From NCBI GenBank assembly GCA_034660395.1, contig JAYEJA010000091.1:1-47607 (forward strand): a stretch of DNA of 47,607 nt. The letters are read 5' to 3'. Position 1 is the first letter of the stretch. The number at the start of each line of letters is the position of its first letter. The notes beneath the pieces were generated by a model. It ran no database searches, was not told the origin of the DNA, and saw nothing but the letters and a program-made list of their open reading frames with translations. A program made the translations under genes and the position numbers. Of the stretch, positions 25,314-34,020 are shown one piece after another. This stretch comes from JAQVEM01 sp034660395 (lineage in GTDB: Bacteria > Actinomycetota > Humimicrobiia > Humimicrobiales > Humimicrobiaceae).

Positions 25314-25697
25314 ATGTTAACCTGTGTTTTAAAAAGTAAAATTCATAGACCGGTTGTTACAGATGCGGAGATTGATTACATGGGTAGTATAACAATAGAT
25401 AAAAGTCTAATGGAACACGCAAAAATATTACCTTATGAAAAAGTTATGGTGGTAAGTATTGACAGCGGGGAGCGGCTGGAAACATATGCGATAGAGGGAG
25501 ATAAGGATAGTGGAGTGATATGTACAAACGGAGCAGCTGCAAGAAAAATACTGAAAGGCGAAAAAATCATTATATTTTCTTTTGCATATATGGGAGAAAA
25601 GGAGATAGGGGAGCACCGACCAAGGATAGTTTATGTAGATGAGAAAAACAGGATAACCGGCGAGAAAGACCATGTGGAAAAGAACGATCAGTGCTGA
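25314..25697 (+). CDS. panD: Aspartate 1-decarboxylase proenzyme
   Basis: Makes beta-alanine for PanC. 127 residues; the self-cleavage site Gly24-Ser25 is visible in YMGSITID, which would generate the pyruvoyl group. LKSKIHRP at the start and ICTNGAAARKILKGEKIIIFSFA are family blocks. Completes the pathway locally with panB and panC. Its 3' end overlaps the next gene by 26 nt. Confidence 0.97.
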   Translation: MLTCVLKSKIHRPVVTDAEIDYMGSITIDKSLMEHAKILPYEKVMVVSIDSGERLETYAIEGDKDSGVICTNGAAARKILKGEKIIIFSFAYMGEKEIGEHRPRIVYVDEKNRITGEKDHVEKNDQC

Positions 25698-26499
25698 TTT
25701 TAGGAAATGCGGGCAGCCAGTATCCGGCAAAACTTCAATTATTTTAATAATAGTAATTTTTATATCCTTTTTGTTTACAGCTTCGTGTGAAAACAAAGAA
25801 ACGGCCGCTGAACAGCAGGGTGCCATAGCAGGCGAAAGTGAAATACCGGATGACGACCTGTATCTATTTGATTATGAAAAGATTGAATTAGAGAAATCGG
25901 GCTCAATAGGTCTGGAGATTGGCAGGTGTAACCTGTATGCCGACATTTATGAAGACCTCATAATACTGGGTGAAATAGAAAATATCTCTAATATGAGTAA
26001 AACTGATCTGGAAATAACGCTTAATTTTTATGATAGAAATAACCAGAAGATAATATCAGAAACAATAAAGGGCATAGCAGGCTATCTGAAAGCGGGAGGC
26101 AGGATGCCTTTTTACTATTATCTTTGCGAAAAGGAAAAATATATAGAAATAGCCAGAATACAGGTGGGTATCAACTACAAGGATTACCATAAGGGATTCA
26201 AAGGAAATCCAATTGTCGGTAACGAGAGGCACTATTATACAAATGATGGTAGGTACCTGGTTATTGAAGGCAAACTGATTAATATGGGAACGGAGAAGGT
26301 GAGAAATTTAAAACTGTTCGCAACTTTTTATAACGAGAGAGGCCGGGTAGCATTTATAAAGGAGTGTTATCTTTTAAGAAAAAAAATGATTCCGGGAGAG
26401 GAGCAGATATTTACACTTAAACTTATGCTTGACGAATACCTGCCGGAATTTACACAGTACAAAATAGAAGCTTTTTATGAAGATGAAATAAAGGCATAA
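25672..26499 (+). CDS. Lipoprotein with two FxLYD-type beta-sandwich repeats
   Basis: 275 residues. A hydrophobic segment (SIILIIVIFISFLFTASC) ends in a lipobox with Cys39, predicting an outer-leaflet lipoprotein. Two similar modules follow: ILGEIENIS-x-LEITLNFYDRNN and IEGKLINMG-x-LKLFATFYNERG, each with the strand pattern of FxLYD (DUF3426-like) domains. The start lies inside panD (26-nt overlap), so translation may be coupled, although no link to pantothenate is known. Function unknown. Confidence 0.75.
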   Translation: MWKRTISADFRKCGQPVSGKTSIILIIVIFISFLFTASCENKETAAEQQGAIAGESEIPDDDLYLFDYEKIELEKSGSIGLEIGRCNLYADIYEDLIILGEIENISNMSKTDLEITLNFYDRNNQKIISETIKGIAGYLKAGGRMPFYYYLCEKEKYIEIARIQVGINYKDYHKGFKGNPIVGNERHYYTNDGRYLVIEGKLINMGTEKVRNLKLFATFYNERGRVAFIKECYLLRKKMIPGEEQIFTLKLMLDEYLPEFTQYKIEAFYEDEIKA

Positions 26500-26504
26500 T
26501 TTTA

Positions 26505-27488
26505 TTACAGCCAGTCCTTGTGCTTGAAATAAACAAGCATTCCTATAGATATGAAAAGCATTGACACGGCAATTATGATAAATGCGAATGAATAATTGGC
26601 AAGAGGGAGCCCTATATTCATACCATAGATACCGGAAATGAGAGTCAGGGGCAGGATAACTACCGAAAAAATTGTAAGAATGCGCATTATGTCGTTAATT
26701 TTATTTGAGAGCAGCGACTGGTGGGCATCATGAACGCCTTCTATTAATTCCTTATAATTTTCAAGAGTGTCCCAGATTTTTTCTACGTGGTCAACAAGGT
26801 CGCTGAAATATACTTCAAGAGCTTCTATCAAGAATTCCATATCTTTTATCTCGAGTGTTTTTAGTAATTTTCTCTGTGGAAAGATTATATTTCTAAAAGT
26901 AAGAATATTGGTTCTAATCAGGAGTATATCCTTTACGTTTTTACTGCTGGCTTTTTTAAATATTGAATCTTCAACATTTTGTATGTTCCTGTAAATTTTA
27001 TTAAGGATGGGGAAATTATAGTCTGTCAGGGAGTCAATTACTTTGTGCAGAAGATAACCCGACCCTTTACCGAGAATCTGCTGGTTTTCTTTAAGGTAAT
27101 CAGTAGCGTTCTGTATCGGGTTACACAGGCCACTGTGTACGGTTATGATGTAATTGTTTCCAATAAAAATATTAACGCTGAAAGGAACCAGCCTGCCTGT
27201 TTGTTTAATAAAATGCGGAATATGCAGAACGAGGAAAAAGTAATCATCATACTCATCAAGTTTTGGTCTCTCGATAATGCTGAGGCAGTCTTCTATATCC
27301 AGGGGATGGAAGTGAAAATTATCCTGCAGGAACTGCATGTTTTCCTTGCTGGGATTTTCTATGTCAATCCATATAATACACTCCGGATTGTTAATATAGG
27401 ATACTGCATTTTTTAAGGTAGCTTCGTCAAGCAGCTTTTTTTCTGTTTTATTATATAAAAGGATACTGATTGGAAACACCTCCTGCAT
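26505..27488 (-). CDS. corA: CorA-family divalent metal transporter
   Basis: 327 residues: large cytoplasmic N-terminal domain, long stalk helix, then two C-terminal transmembrane helices with the YGMN selectivity motif (LISGIYGMNIGLPL). Transports Mg2+ (or Co2+/Zn2+ in relatives). The ATG at 27488 has no good ribosome binding site upstream; an excellent GGAGGTG lies just inside the gene, eight bases before an ATC codon at about 27470, so initiation may be there. Ends 5 bp from the convergent lipoprotein gene. Confidence 0.93.
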   Translation of the reverse strand: MQEVFPISILLYNKTEKKLLDEATLKNAVSYINNPECIIWIDIENPSKENMQFLQDNFHFHPLDIEDCLSIIERPKLDEYDDYFFLVLHIPHFIKQTGRLVPFSVNIFIGNNYIITVHSGLCNPIQNATDYLKENQQILGKGSGYLLHKVIDSLTDYNFPILNKIYRNIQNVEDSIFKKASSKNVKDILLIRTNILTFRNIIFPQRKLLKTLEIKDMEFLIEALEVYFSDLVDHVEKIWDTLENYKELIEGVHDAHQSLLSNKINDIMRILTIFSVVILPLTLISGIYGMNIGLPLANYSFAFIIIAVSMLFISIGMLVYFKHKDWL

Positions 27489-27804
27489 TTTAATCTTTAT
27501 AAAATTTTATAATTAATTATAAAAAAAAGAAATATAAAAATGTTAATATATTAATAAACGGCTAAAAGTTTAATAAGATAAAAGTTTGTTAAAAGGACAG
27601 ATGTTTAATAAAGATTGTAACTTATTGTAAAAATTTATTAAATAAGGAATGTTTAAATGCTCTGCGGGCCATGTAAGCGGTTTTATTTGACAGTGGTTTT
27701 TTATACTTTTATGATATAAATTGTTTTATAGATTGAAACGGATGTTTATAATATAAATGGTAATTTTTTAATACGGCAGTCTTGCTAATGAAATTGAGGT
27801 AGGG
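27489..27804. other. Intergenic region upstream of solute-binding protein
   Basis: 316 bp of AT-rich sequence holding the divergent promoters of corA and the binding-protein gene. Several AAAAGTTT-like repeats occur at 27560-27600. Apart from the promoter at 27687 I see no gene or RNA. Confidence 0.5.
27687..27715 (+). promoter_or_regulatory. Sigma-70-type promoter
   Basis: TTGACA (27687-27692), 17-bp spacer, TATGAT (27710-27715): five of six -10 matches and a perfect -35. It would drive the solute-binding lipoprotein gene, about 90 bp downstream. Confidence 0.75.
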
Positions 27805-29208
27805 ATGGATGGAAGAATTTTCGGTCACTTTAAATTTAAAGAAATGAAGTTTGTAAAATTGCTAACAAAGATTGCAATTTTATCAATATGTATATTTATG
27901 ATAACTGCATTGTCATGCAGGATGCTGGATTCTGGAGGAGAGAGCGATACCGGTCAGGATAATGATGAAACGGTGGAAAGTGACGGGAACGGAACCGGGG
28001 ATGATGATAAGCTTGATGTGACAATTACCCTATGGGATTGTCTCGAACCGAAGGGGAGACTTGCACTGATGGAGAAAATAGATGATTTTACAGATGCAAA
28101 TAGCTATATTGAGATAGAAACAGAGCACTTCAGGAGCCAGGAGGAACTGGAGGATAAATTTGAAGCCGCAAGTCTTGCCGGTGCGGGGCCGGAGCTTATT
28201 TTGCTGGATTTTGACGGAGTCCAGAGGCTTTCTCCGGGGAATGTAGTGAAGGAAATATCAGGTGAAACAATAAGTGATTTGAGTTACTCCATGTTTCTTG
28301 ACGGGCTTGTGGAAATTTCTGAGTATAACAGCAGGAATTATATTATTCCGTTCAGGAGTTTTGATTTTCTGGTGCTTTTTTACAACAGAGACATTGTAGA
28401 AGAGCCGCCGTCTGAGTTTGAAGAGGTTATCGAGTACTGCAGGGAAACTAATAAACCGGGGGAAAATTTATACGGATTCCTTCTTAACAGCAATGAAGCT
28501 GACTGGATAATACCGTTTATAGGAGGATATGGTGACTGGATTGTTGATTATAGCTACAGATCATTAACCCTGGACAATGAGGCGACTGAAAAAACTATGG
28601 AATTTTTAAATTATATGTACAACGAAGAAAAAATCTTATATCCCGATATGGATTATAGCGGGATTAATGAATTATTTAAAAACGGCAGCGCACATATGAT
28701 TATGGATAGTGTAAGCATGGCGGAAGAGTATGAGCTGGCAGGAATAAACACAGGCGTTGCAAGAATACCGCAGGTCTGGCAGGGAAGCAAAAACCCGACA
28801 CCCCTGATTTCAGGTCTGGGATTCATGATAAATGTAAACTGTTATGGAAATGAGCTTGAAGCGGTAGATGACCTTATAGTATATATGCTGACAGAGGAAG
28901 TGCAGGTTGAGTGGACTTCGAGAACAAATACTTTTCCAGCATTGAAAAGTGTGGATAGGAATGATGAATTTGCGAAAGAAGAGTTAAGATATGGAGCTTT
29001 TCAGCAGGCAAAGCTGTGCAGGGGAAAACCTTACGAAGAGCTTATAATAGTTATAAGGGATGCCATAAGGGATAATACGCAGAGGGTTATTTCTCAGGAT
29101 ATGCTTCCGGCAGATGCTGCATTGAAAATACAGGAAGACGCATTGAGATTAAGGTCGGGAGATGCCGGTGTCGAGGAGGAATCCGGGGAAGATGAAGAGA
29201 CGGAATAA
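27805..29208 (+). CDS. Extracellular solute-binding lipoprotein (ABC-type, family 1)
   Basis: 467 residues. Signal peptide with lipobox ending at Cys38 (FMITALSC), acidic linker, then a carbohydrate-type binding protein fold: VTITLWDCLEPKGRLALMEKIDDFT, AGAGPELILLDFDGVQRL, IIPFRSFDFLVLFYNRDI, NGSAHMIMDSVSMAEEY and the C-terminal helical AFQQAKLCRGKPYEEL. No permease or ATPase gene is near, so it is an orphan; ligand unknown, oligosaccharides being the family's usual ligand. The true start may be a later Met (MKFVKLL). Confidence 0.85.
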   Translation: MDGRIFGHFKFKEMKFVKLLTKIAILSICIFMITALSCRMLDSGGESDTGQDNDETVESDGNGTGDDDKLDVTITLWDCLEPKGRLALMEKIDDFTDANSYIEIETEHFRSQEELEDKFEAASLAGAGPELILLDFDGVQRLSPGNVVKEISGETISDLSYSMFLDGLVEISEYNSRNYIIPFRSFDFLVLFYNRDIVEEPPSEFEEVIEYCRETNKPGENLYGFLLNSNEADWIIPFIGGYGDWIVDYSYRSLTLDNEATEKTMEFLNYMYNEEKILYPDMDYSGINELFKNGSAHMIMDSVSMAEEYELAGINTGVARIPQVWQGSKNPTPLISGLGFMINVNCYGNELEAVDDLIVYMLTEEVQVEWTSRTNTFPALKSVDRNDEFAKEELRYGAFQQAKLCRGKPYEELIIVIRDAIRDNTQRVISQDMLPADAALKIQEDALRLRSGDAGVEEESGEDEETE

Positions 29209-29340
29209 TCCGGCCGGAGTAAGAAGATTTTAAAAATTTTACATTAAAAATGTTGTAGAATGGTATAGTTAAAATGCACCTTGACTGTGAGAGCCTGCTT
29301 ACTGGAAATGAAAAATAAACATCTTTAAAAGAAGGTAATT

Positions 29341-29928
29341 TTGGAGAAGCAAATAAATGATAGAAAGCCCCGAAAAATAGATGAAAAGATTCTGATCGCA
29401 AGGTCTAAGAAGGGAGATAAAGCAGCTTTTGAAGAACTGGTAAGGCAATTTTCAAAGTATGTATATACCACTGCATTTTTTGTATTAAGAGATGCCCATG
29501 AAGCAGAAGATGTGAGCCAGGAAGTATTCGTTAAGGTATACCTTTCCATAAAGGGATTCAGAGGACTTTCAAGCTTTAAGACCTGGATAAGAAAGCTTAC
29601 CGTAAACACATGTATAGATAAATTAAGGCTTCATTCTAAAACGAAAGGGAAGAAGGTAAGCCTGGATAAAATAACTGAAGAATACGAGATAGTATTCAAT
29701 AAGTTTGACCAGAGTCTGGAGAATCACTATTTTAACAAAGAAATGGTAAAAGACGTTTTAAAAATTATGGTAAATCTTGATGAGAGTTACAGGGTACCTC
29801 TTATTTTAAGGGACCTGCAGGATTACAGCTACAGGGAAATATCTGAGCTTACAGGTAAACCAATAGGAACGGTTAAGACAAATATACACCGCGCAAGGAA
29901 AATGATAGAGAAGAAACTTAAAAAATAA
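29341..29928 (+). CDS. ECF-type RNA polymerase sigma factor
   Basis: 195 residues with region 2 (FEELVRQFSKYVYTTAFFVL, HEAEDVSQEVFVKVY, FKTWIRKLTVNTCIDKLR) and region 4 (LILRDLQDYSYREISELTGKPIGTVKTNIHRAR). Regions 1 and 3 are absent, as in ECF sigmas. TTG start after an AAGAAGG site. The next gene encodes a one-TM protein that may be its anti-sigma partner. Confidence 0.93.
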   Translation: MEKQINDRKPRKIDEKILIARSKKGDKAAFEELVRQFSKYVYTTAFFVLRDAHEAEDVSQEVFVKVYLSIKGFRGLSSFKTWIRKLTVNTCIDKLRLHSKTKGKKVSLDKITEEYEIVFNKFDQSLENHYFNKEMVKDVLKIMVNLDESYRVPLILRDLQDYSYREISELTGKPIGTVKTNIHRARKMIEKKLKK

Positions 29929-30010
29929 ATTTGTAGGGCAATGTGAAACAAAAAGAATTAATTTTAATCTATGATAACATAGAATAAAGTTATCTTGAGA
30001 GATTAATATC

Positions 30011-30355
30011 ATGAACAGTATAAATAAATATATAAAAATTGCCAGGGATGCATTTATAAAACCTCCGGTTGACATAGAAGACAGAATAATAGACAGGATA
30101 TCCAGGGTTAACAAGGGGGACAGCAACTTACTTGACGAAAGTTTTATGGATTTTTTTAAAAAGACCAACTCAAGGCTTTATCTGCTTTCCGAAAAAATAA
30201 GAAATAATCAGGGCGCCTTTGCTGCACTGGCAACAGGAATTATTTTTATTGCTTTTTTTATCTTCTTTATGATTAAGATATATTCCGGCAGGGGAGAGAA
30301 AGACGGGAATAACAACGAATTATCTTCTTCTGAAAATGAGGCTCAAGAGAAATAA
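30011..30355 (+). CDS. Small single-TM protein, possible anti-sigma factor
   Basis: 114 residues: a polar, helical N-terminal half (MNSINKYIKIARDAFIKPPVD), one transmembrane helix (AALATGIIFIAFFIFFMI), and a short Glu/Ser/Asn-rich tail outside. No zinc-finger anti-sigma motif (HxxxCxxC) is present. Position 82 bp behind an ECF sigma gene and topology suggest an anti-sigma role; homology is not evident. Its 3' end overlaps the opposite-strand small gene by 36 bp. Confidence 0.6.
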   Translation: MNSINKYIKIARDAFIKPPVDIEDRIIDRISRVNKGDSNLLDESFMDFFKKTNSRLYLLSEKIRNNQGAFAALATGIIFIAFFIFFMIKIYSGRGEKDGNNNELSSSENEAQEK

Positions 30356-30520
30356 AAAGATTATAATAATCCAGAACCAGGGATTAGAAAGCAATTCCCT
30401 TATAGGTTCGTACCCAATCTCTCCAAAAGCACTATCAAGAATACCTTCAAGACGGCCGTATATTTCTAAAAAGAAACTTTTTAAGTTTTCGGCTGTAAAA
30501 AAATTTTTTATTAATTCCAT
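30320..30520 (-). CDS. Small tail-anchored membrane protein, hypothetical
   Basis: 66 residues, amphipathic first 45 (NLKSFFLEIYGRLEGILD), then one hydrophobic helix (PWFWIIIIFLFLLSLIF) ending in RRR. The tail anchor with a positive end looks like a real protein; a plus-strand ORF over the same bases does not. No clear ribosome binding site. Family unknown. Confidence 0.5.
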   Translation of the reverse strand: MELIKNFFTAENLKSFFLEIYGRLEGILDSAFGEIGYEPIRELLSNPWFWIIIIFLFLLSLIFRRR

Positions 30521-30648
30521 GATTTATGAATTTTATCGCTAATCTCTTTATTTGTAAAATATTGGATATGTTTTTAACGGGTAAGGAAAGCATTTTGTAG
30601 GTTTGAGATAAATATTTATTAAAATAAAAACAGGCAGGGAGGTGCGGC

Positions 30649-32025
30649 TTGGGCTATTTCAAACTCAAAGAGAGGAATACCAGCATCAGGACGGAAGTTG
30701 TTGCCGGGATAACAACTTTCATGACCATGGCTTATATCATATTCGTAAACCCGGCAATACTGTCCCAGGGGGGTGAGACTGGAATTCCTTTTGAAGCTGC
30801 CATTTATGCTACGTGTATTGGCGCAGGGCTTATGAGTGTATTAATGGGGGTAATAACCAACACTCCTTTTGCGCTTGCTTCCGGGATGGGAATAAACGCA
30901 GTAGTTGTTTTCACTATTATTTATGGACTGGGCCTTAGCTGGCAGCAGGCGATGGGGATAATAGTAATTGAAGGGCTGCTTGTTACCATTATGGTACTGA
31001 CAGGCCTGCGGAGCATGATAATGAGGGCAATACCAATGGAACTGAAGTATGCCATCGGGGTTGGAATTGGCCTTTTCATTGCATTCATTGGAGCCCAGGA
31101 GGCAGGATTTGTTGCAACCAGCTCTTCTACCGCAGTAACCCTTGGTGATTTTACGGCAAGTTATACCCAGCTTGCTGCTTTCGGACTAGTGCTTACATCA
31201 ATTCTTGTAGCTTTCAGGATAAAGGGCGGCATTCTGCTGGGAATAATCGGAACGGCCGTGGTCGGGATGATATTCAGGGTAATAGATATCCCTAAAGAGA
31301 TTATAAAGGTTCCGACAATGGAAAGTTTCAGCACATTTTTTAAAGCAGACCTGGTTGGTGCAGTATGGAGCAAGGGGATGCTTAATATAGCTGCCCTGAT
31401 AATGATATTTGCACTATTTATGACCGACTTTTTTGATACAATGGGCACAGTTATAGGTGTAGGAGGAGAAGCAAGGTTGCTTGATAAAAAAGGAAGCCTT
31501 CCCAATTTAAAGAGTATCCTTTTGATAGATTCACTTGCTGCAGTAGCAGGCGGTTTATTTGGCGCCAGTTCTGTAACTACCTATATTGAGAGCGCATCAG
31601 GAGTATCTGACGGGGGAAGGACGGGAATAATGCCGACCGTAACCGGATTCCTTTTTATGATTTCGATATTTTTCTCTCCCCTGATTGCTGTTGTCGGCGG
31701 GGGAATAGAAATAGCAGAGGGAATATATAAATATCCCATTACCTCTCCAGCGCTTATTGTTGTCGGATTTTTAATGATGACAGTTATGAGCAGAATTAAT
31801 TTTAGGGATTACGAAGTGGGAATACCGGCGTTTTTAACCATAATCATAATGCCGTTTACATACAGTATTTCTTATGGAATCGGGTTTGGTTTTATCAGTT
31901 ATACTTTGATAAAATTATTCAGAGGAAAATTTAAAGAACTTCATCCGTTGATGATTATAGTAAGCGCGCTTTTTGCTCTGGCATTCGTTGCAGAGGCAGT
32001 AGCAAAAAGGTTTGCGGGTGTTTAA
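30649..32025 (+). CDS. NCS2-family purine permease (AzgA/PbuG-like)
   Basis: 458 residues with about 12-13 transmembrane segments. ERNTSIRTEVVAGITTFMTMAYIIFVNP is the family's N-terminal signature, and GGEARLLDKKGSLPNL and FGASSVTTYIESASG are the conserved substrate-site segments of the adenine/guanine/hypoxanthine branch. TTG start after GGGAGGTG. Proton symport of purines is known for the family; exact base is unassigned. No purine riboswitch is visible upstream. Confidence 0.93.
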   Translation: MGYFKLKERNTSIRTEVVAGITTFMTMAYIIFVNPAILSQGGETGIPFEAAIYATCIGAGLMSVLMGVITNTPFALASGMGINAVVVFTIIYGLGLSWQQAMGIIVIEGLLVTIMVLTGLRSMIMRAIPMELKYAIGVGIGLFIAFIGAQEAGFVATSSSTAVTLGDFTASYTQLAAFGLVLTSILVAFRIKGGILLGIIGTAVVGMIFRVIDIPKEIIKVPTMESFSTFFKADLVGAVWSKGMLNIAALIMIFALFMTDFFDTMGTVIGVGGEARLLDKKGSLPNLKSILLIDSLAAVAGGLFGASSVTTYIESASGVSDGGRTGIMPTVTGFLFMISIFFSPLIAVVGGGIEIAEGIYKYPITSPALIVVGFLMMTVMSRINFRDYEVGIPAFLTIIIMPFTYSISYGIGFGFISYTLIKLFRGKFKELHPLMIIVSALFALAFVAEAVAKRFAGV

Positions 32026-32064
32026 TTTGATATGTAATTCCGGTTAGAATTTAGAGTATTTGAA

Positions 32065-32904
32065 ATGCTATATCAAAAAATTTTAGTGGGGACAGGTCTG
32101 ATCGTAGCTGTAGCAGCGGCTATTTATGTAGTTTCTGCCCTGCATAAATATTTCGCCCAGTCTGCTTATGTTTACAGCTCAAAAAGGGAAGTCGCGGCCA
32201 ACCCATTTGATTTAAAGCTGTATTTTGAAGAAGTTATATTAAAGACATCTGATGGAATAAACCTCTGCGGCTGGTTTATACCTTCCAGGAACAGCAGGAA
32301 GGTGATGCTGTTTTTACATGGAAACGGAGGTAATATTTCCAGCCGCCTTACCCTGATAGATTATTTTAACAGGAGGGTGGGGCTTTCGGTATTTATTATT
32401 GATTACAGGGGATACGGCAAGAGCGAAGGCAGGATTACCGAAGCGGGGACCTATCTTGATGCAAGGGCGGCATGGGACTACCTGACTGTTTCAAAGAAGA
32501 TAAAGCCGGAGGATATAATAATATACGGGCGCTCGCTTGGCGGTCCTATAGCAGCGCGCCTGGCAGGGGAAGTGGATGCAAAGCTTCTTATACTTGATTC
32601 CACTTTTACATCAATAAAGGATATTGCAGCAGAGATGTATCCCTATTTACCGGTAAGGAGGTTTTTTAAATATGATTATCCAACTTTAAGTTACATTAAA
32701 AGTGTAAAATGCCCCCTGATGGTAATACATAGCAGCGGAGACGACCACGTTCCGTTTTCGCATGCTTTAAAACTATATGATATTGCAAAAGAACCAAAAC
32801 AGTTTTTAAAAATATCCGGCACCCACAGCAAGAATTATGTAAAATCCAGAGAGGCATATATAGAAGGGGTAAAAAGTTTTATACTGAAGTACGGCAAAAA
32901 TTAA
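32065..32904 (+). CDS. Membrane-anchored alpha/beta hydrolase
   Basis: 279 residues. One N-terminal transmembrane helix (ILVGTGLIVAVAAAIYVVSAL), then the hydrolase fold: LFLHGNGGNIS (oxyanion loop), IDYRGYGKSEG, nucleophile elbow GRSLGG, Asp in HSSGDDHVPF and His in GTHSKNY, completing a Ser-Asp-His triad. Similar to the ABHD13/BEM46 group of uncharacterised esterases. It overlaps the 3' end of the convergent acetyltransferase gene by 4 bp. Substrate unknown. Confidence 0.9.
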   Translation: MLYQKILVGTGLIVAVAAAIYVVSALHKYFAQSAYVYSSKREVAANPFDLKLYFEEVILKTSDGINLCGWFIPSRNSRKVMLFLHGNGGNISSRLTLIDYFNRRVGLSVFIIDYRGYGKSEGRITEAGTYLDARAAWDYLTVSKKIKPEDIIIYGRSLGGPIAARLAGEVDAKLLILDSTFTSIKDIAAEMYPYLPVRRFFKYDYPTLSYIKSVKCPLMVIHSSGDDHVPFSHALKLYDIAKEPKQFLKISGTHSKNYVKSREAYIEGVKSFILKYGKN

Positions 32905-33527
32905 AGAATTTCTTTTTTCATATATATCCAGTCGCGGTAGCCGAGATATTTTTCAAGCATTTTAAAGGACCTTATAAAAATATCTGTAAAACCGGATTTT
33001 TTATAACGGTTATATGCATTTTTGTTATCAGCAGCGACCCACAGGGTAAGGGCGCTTTTATCATCTCTTCTGGCAATATCTTCTGCGAATAAAAGCATTT
33101 TACCTGCGATACCCTTATTTCTATAGTTCTTATCTACTGCGAGGTTATCTATGTATAAGGTTTTAGGTGAAAGCCGGGGTATTTCAAAACGGGTCAGGGT
33201 GAAAGATTTTAGAGCTCTGGCAAAGCCCAGGTATCTGATATAGGTGAGCAAGCTTCTGGAGTAATTCTTTAAATTATCACTGGTTACCAGGTCAAGGATA
33301 CCAATTACCCTATCATTCAGTCTGGCGGCGTAATGCCTTTTGATTTTAATATTTCTGTGTACCTCTGATTTTATAATATTATATGCTGCATACTTATCGT
33401 GATAGTATATTAATTTAAGTTTCTCAAAAAAGGCTTCAATTAATATATCCATAAAACTATTCAGCTCATGCAGCTCAATAACTCCTATTTTTAAATTGGA
33501 GAGATTGTTGTTTTTTGTATCATTCAT
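32901..33527 (-). CDS. GNAT-family N-acetyltransferase
   Basis: About 208 residues. The acetyl-CoA-binding segment is LYIDNLAVDKNYRNKGIAGKMLLFAEDIA, followed by LTLWVAADNKNAYNRYKKSGF, the characteristic second half of GNAT folds. ATG 33527 overlaps the end of the DUF2007 gene by 8 nt, suggesting coupled translation. Substrate not predictable. Confidence 0.88.
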   Translation of the reverse strand: MNDTKNNNLSNLKIGVIELHELNSFMDILIEAFFEKLKLIYYHDKYAAYNIIKSEVHRNIKIKRHYAARLNDRVIGILDLVTSDNLKNYSRSLLTYIRYLGFARALKSFTLTRFEIPRLSPKTLYIDNLAVDKNYRNKGIAGKMLLFAEDIARRDDKSALTLWVAADNKNAYNRYKKSGFTDIFIRSFKMLEKYLGYRDWIYMKKEIL

Positions 33528-33753
33528 CTGATTTTTCTTTTTTATCAAGAAGCTTTTTTGCCCTTTTAAGGTTTTCTGGTGAGGTCAGAAGTTTAACTCC
33601 TCTTACACTCTGGAGTGAGGGGTAGCTCTGGCCGGCGTCGTCCGATAGTATCTCAGTTTTAATACCGGAGCTTTCAAGGTAGCTTCTGGCAAGCTCTGCC
33701 TCTATCCTTGAATTAAATATTTTAATTGTTTCCAGTTTGTCCATTTTTCCCAT
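33520..33753 (-). CDS. DUF2007 protein (putative signal-transducing)
   Basis: 77 residues beginning MGKMDKLETIKIFNSRIEAELARSYLESSGIKTEI, with SLQSVRGVKLLTSPENLKRAKKLLD; both blocks are typical of DUF2007, a small ferredoxin-like-fold family with no settled function. The open frame extends to 33816, but the extra residues (LHLLLYNILV) are unlike the family, so I use the later ATG. Coupled to the acetyltransferase gene. Confidence 0.8.
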   Translation of the reverse strand: MGKMDKLETIKIFNSRIEAELARSYLESSGIKTEILSDDAGQSYPSLQSVRGVKLLTSPENLKRAKKLLDKKEKSDE

Positions 33754-34020
33754 CTTTTTAATAAAGGGTGATACCAGTATATTATACAGCAAAAGGTGTA
33801 AATTATAATAAAACATTAATTTAAAAAAATTTATATAATCAGCGGTAAACGCGCATGAAAAGCTGTTTAAACCGTATGTTGCAGCGGGCGGCGCATCTTT
33901 TATTTGAAGAAATAAAATCTATGATATACACTGTTTTATAATGAAATAAATTTGAGTAAATGCTATTACTTGATGGCTGATATTAGCTGGAATTTTCAAT
34001 TTTGAAGGACTGGAATTTAT

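Noticed and set aside
30336..30542. 68-residue plus-strand ORF
   Set aside because: It mirrors the tail-anchored minus-strand protein and lacks protein-like features.
30543..30648. Purine riboswitch before the NCS2 permease
   Set aside because: No conserved three-way-junction sequence is seen in the 108-bp gap.
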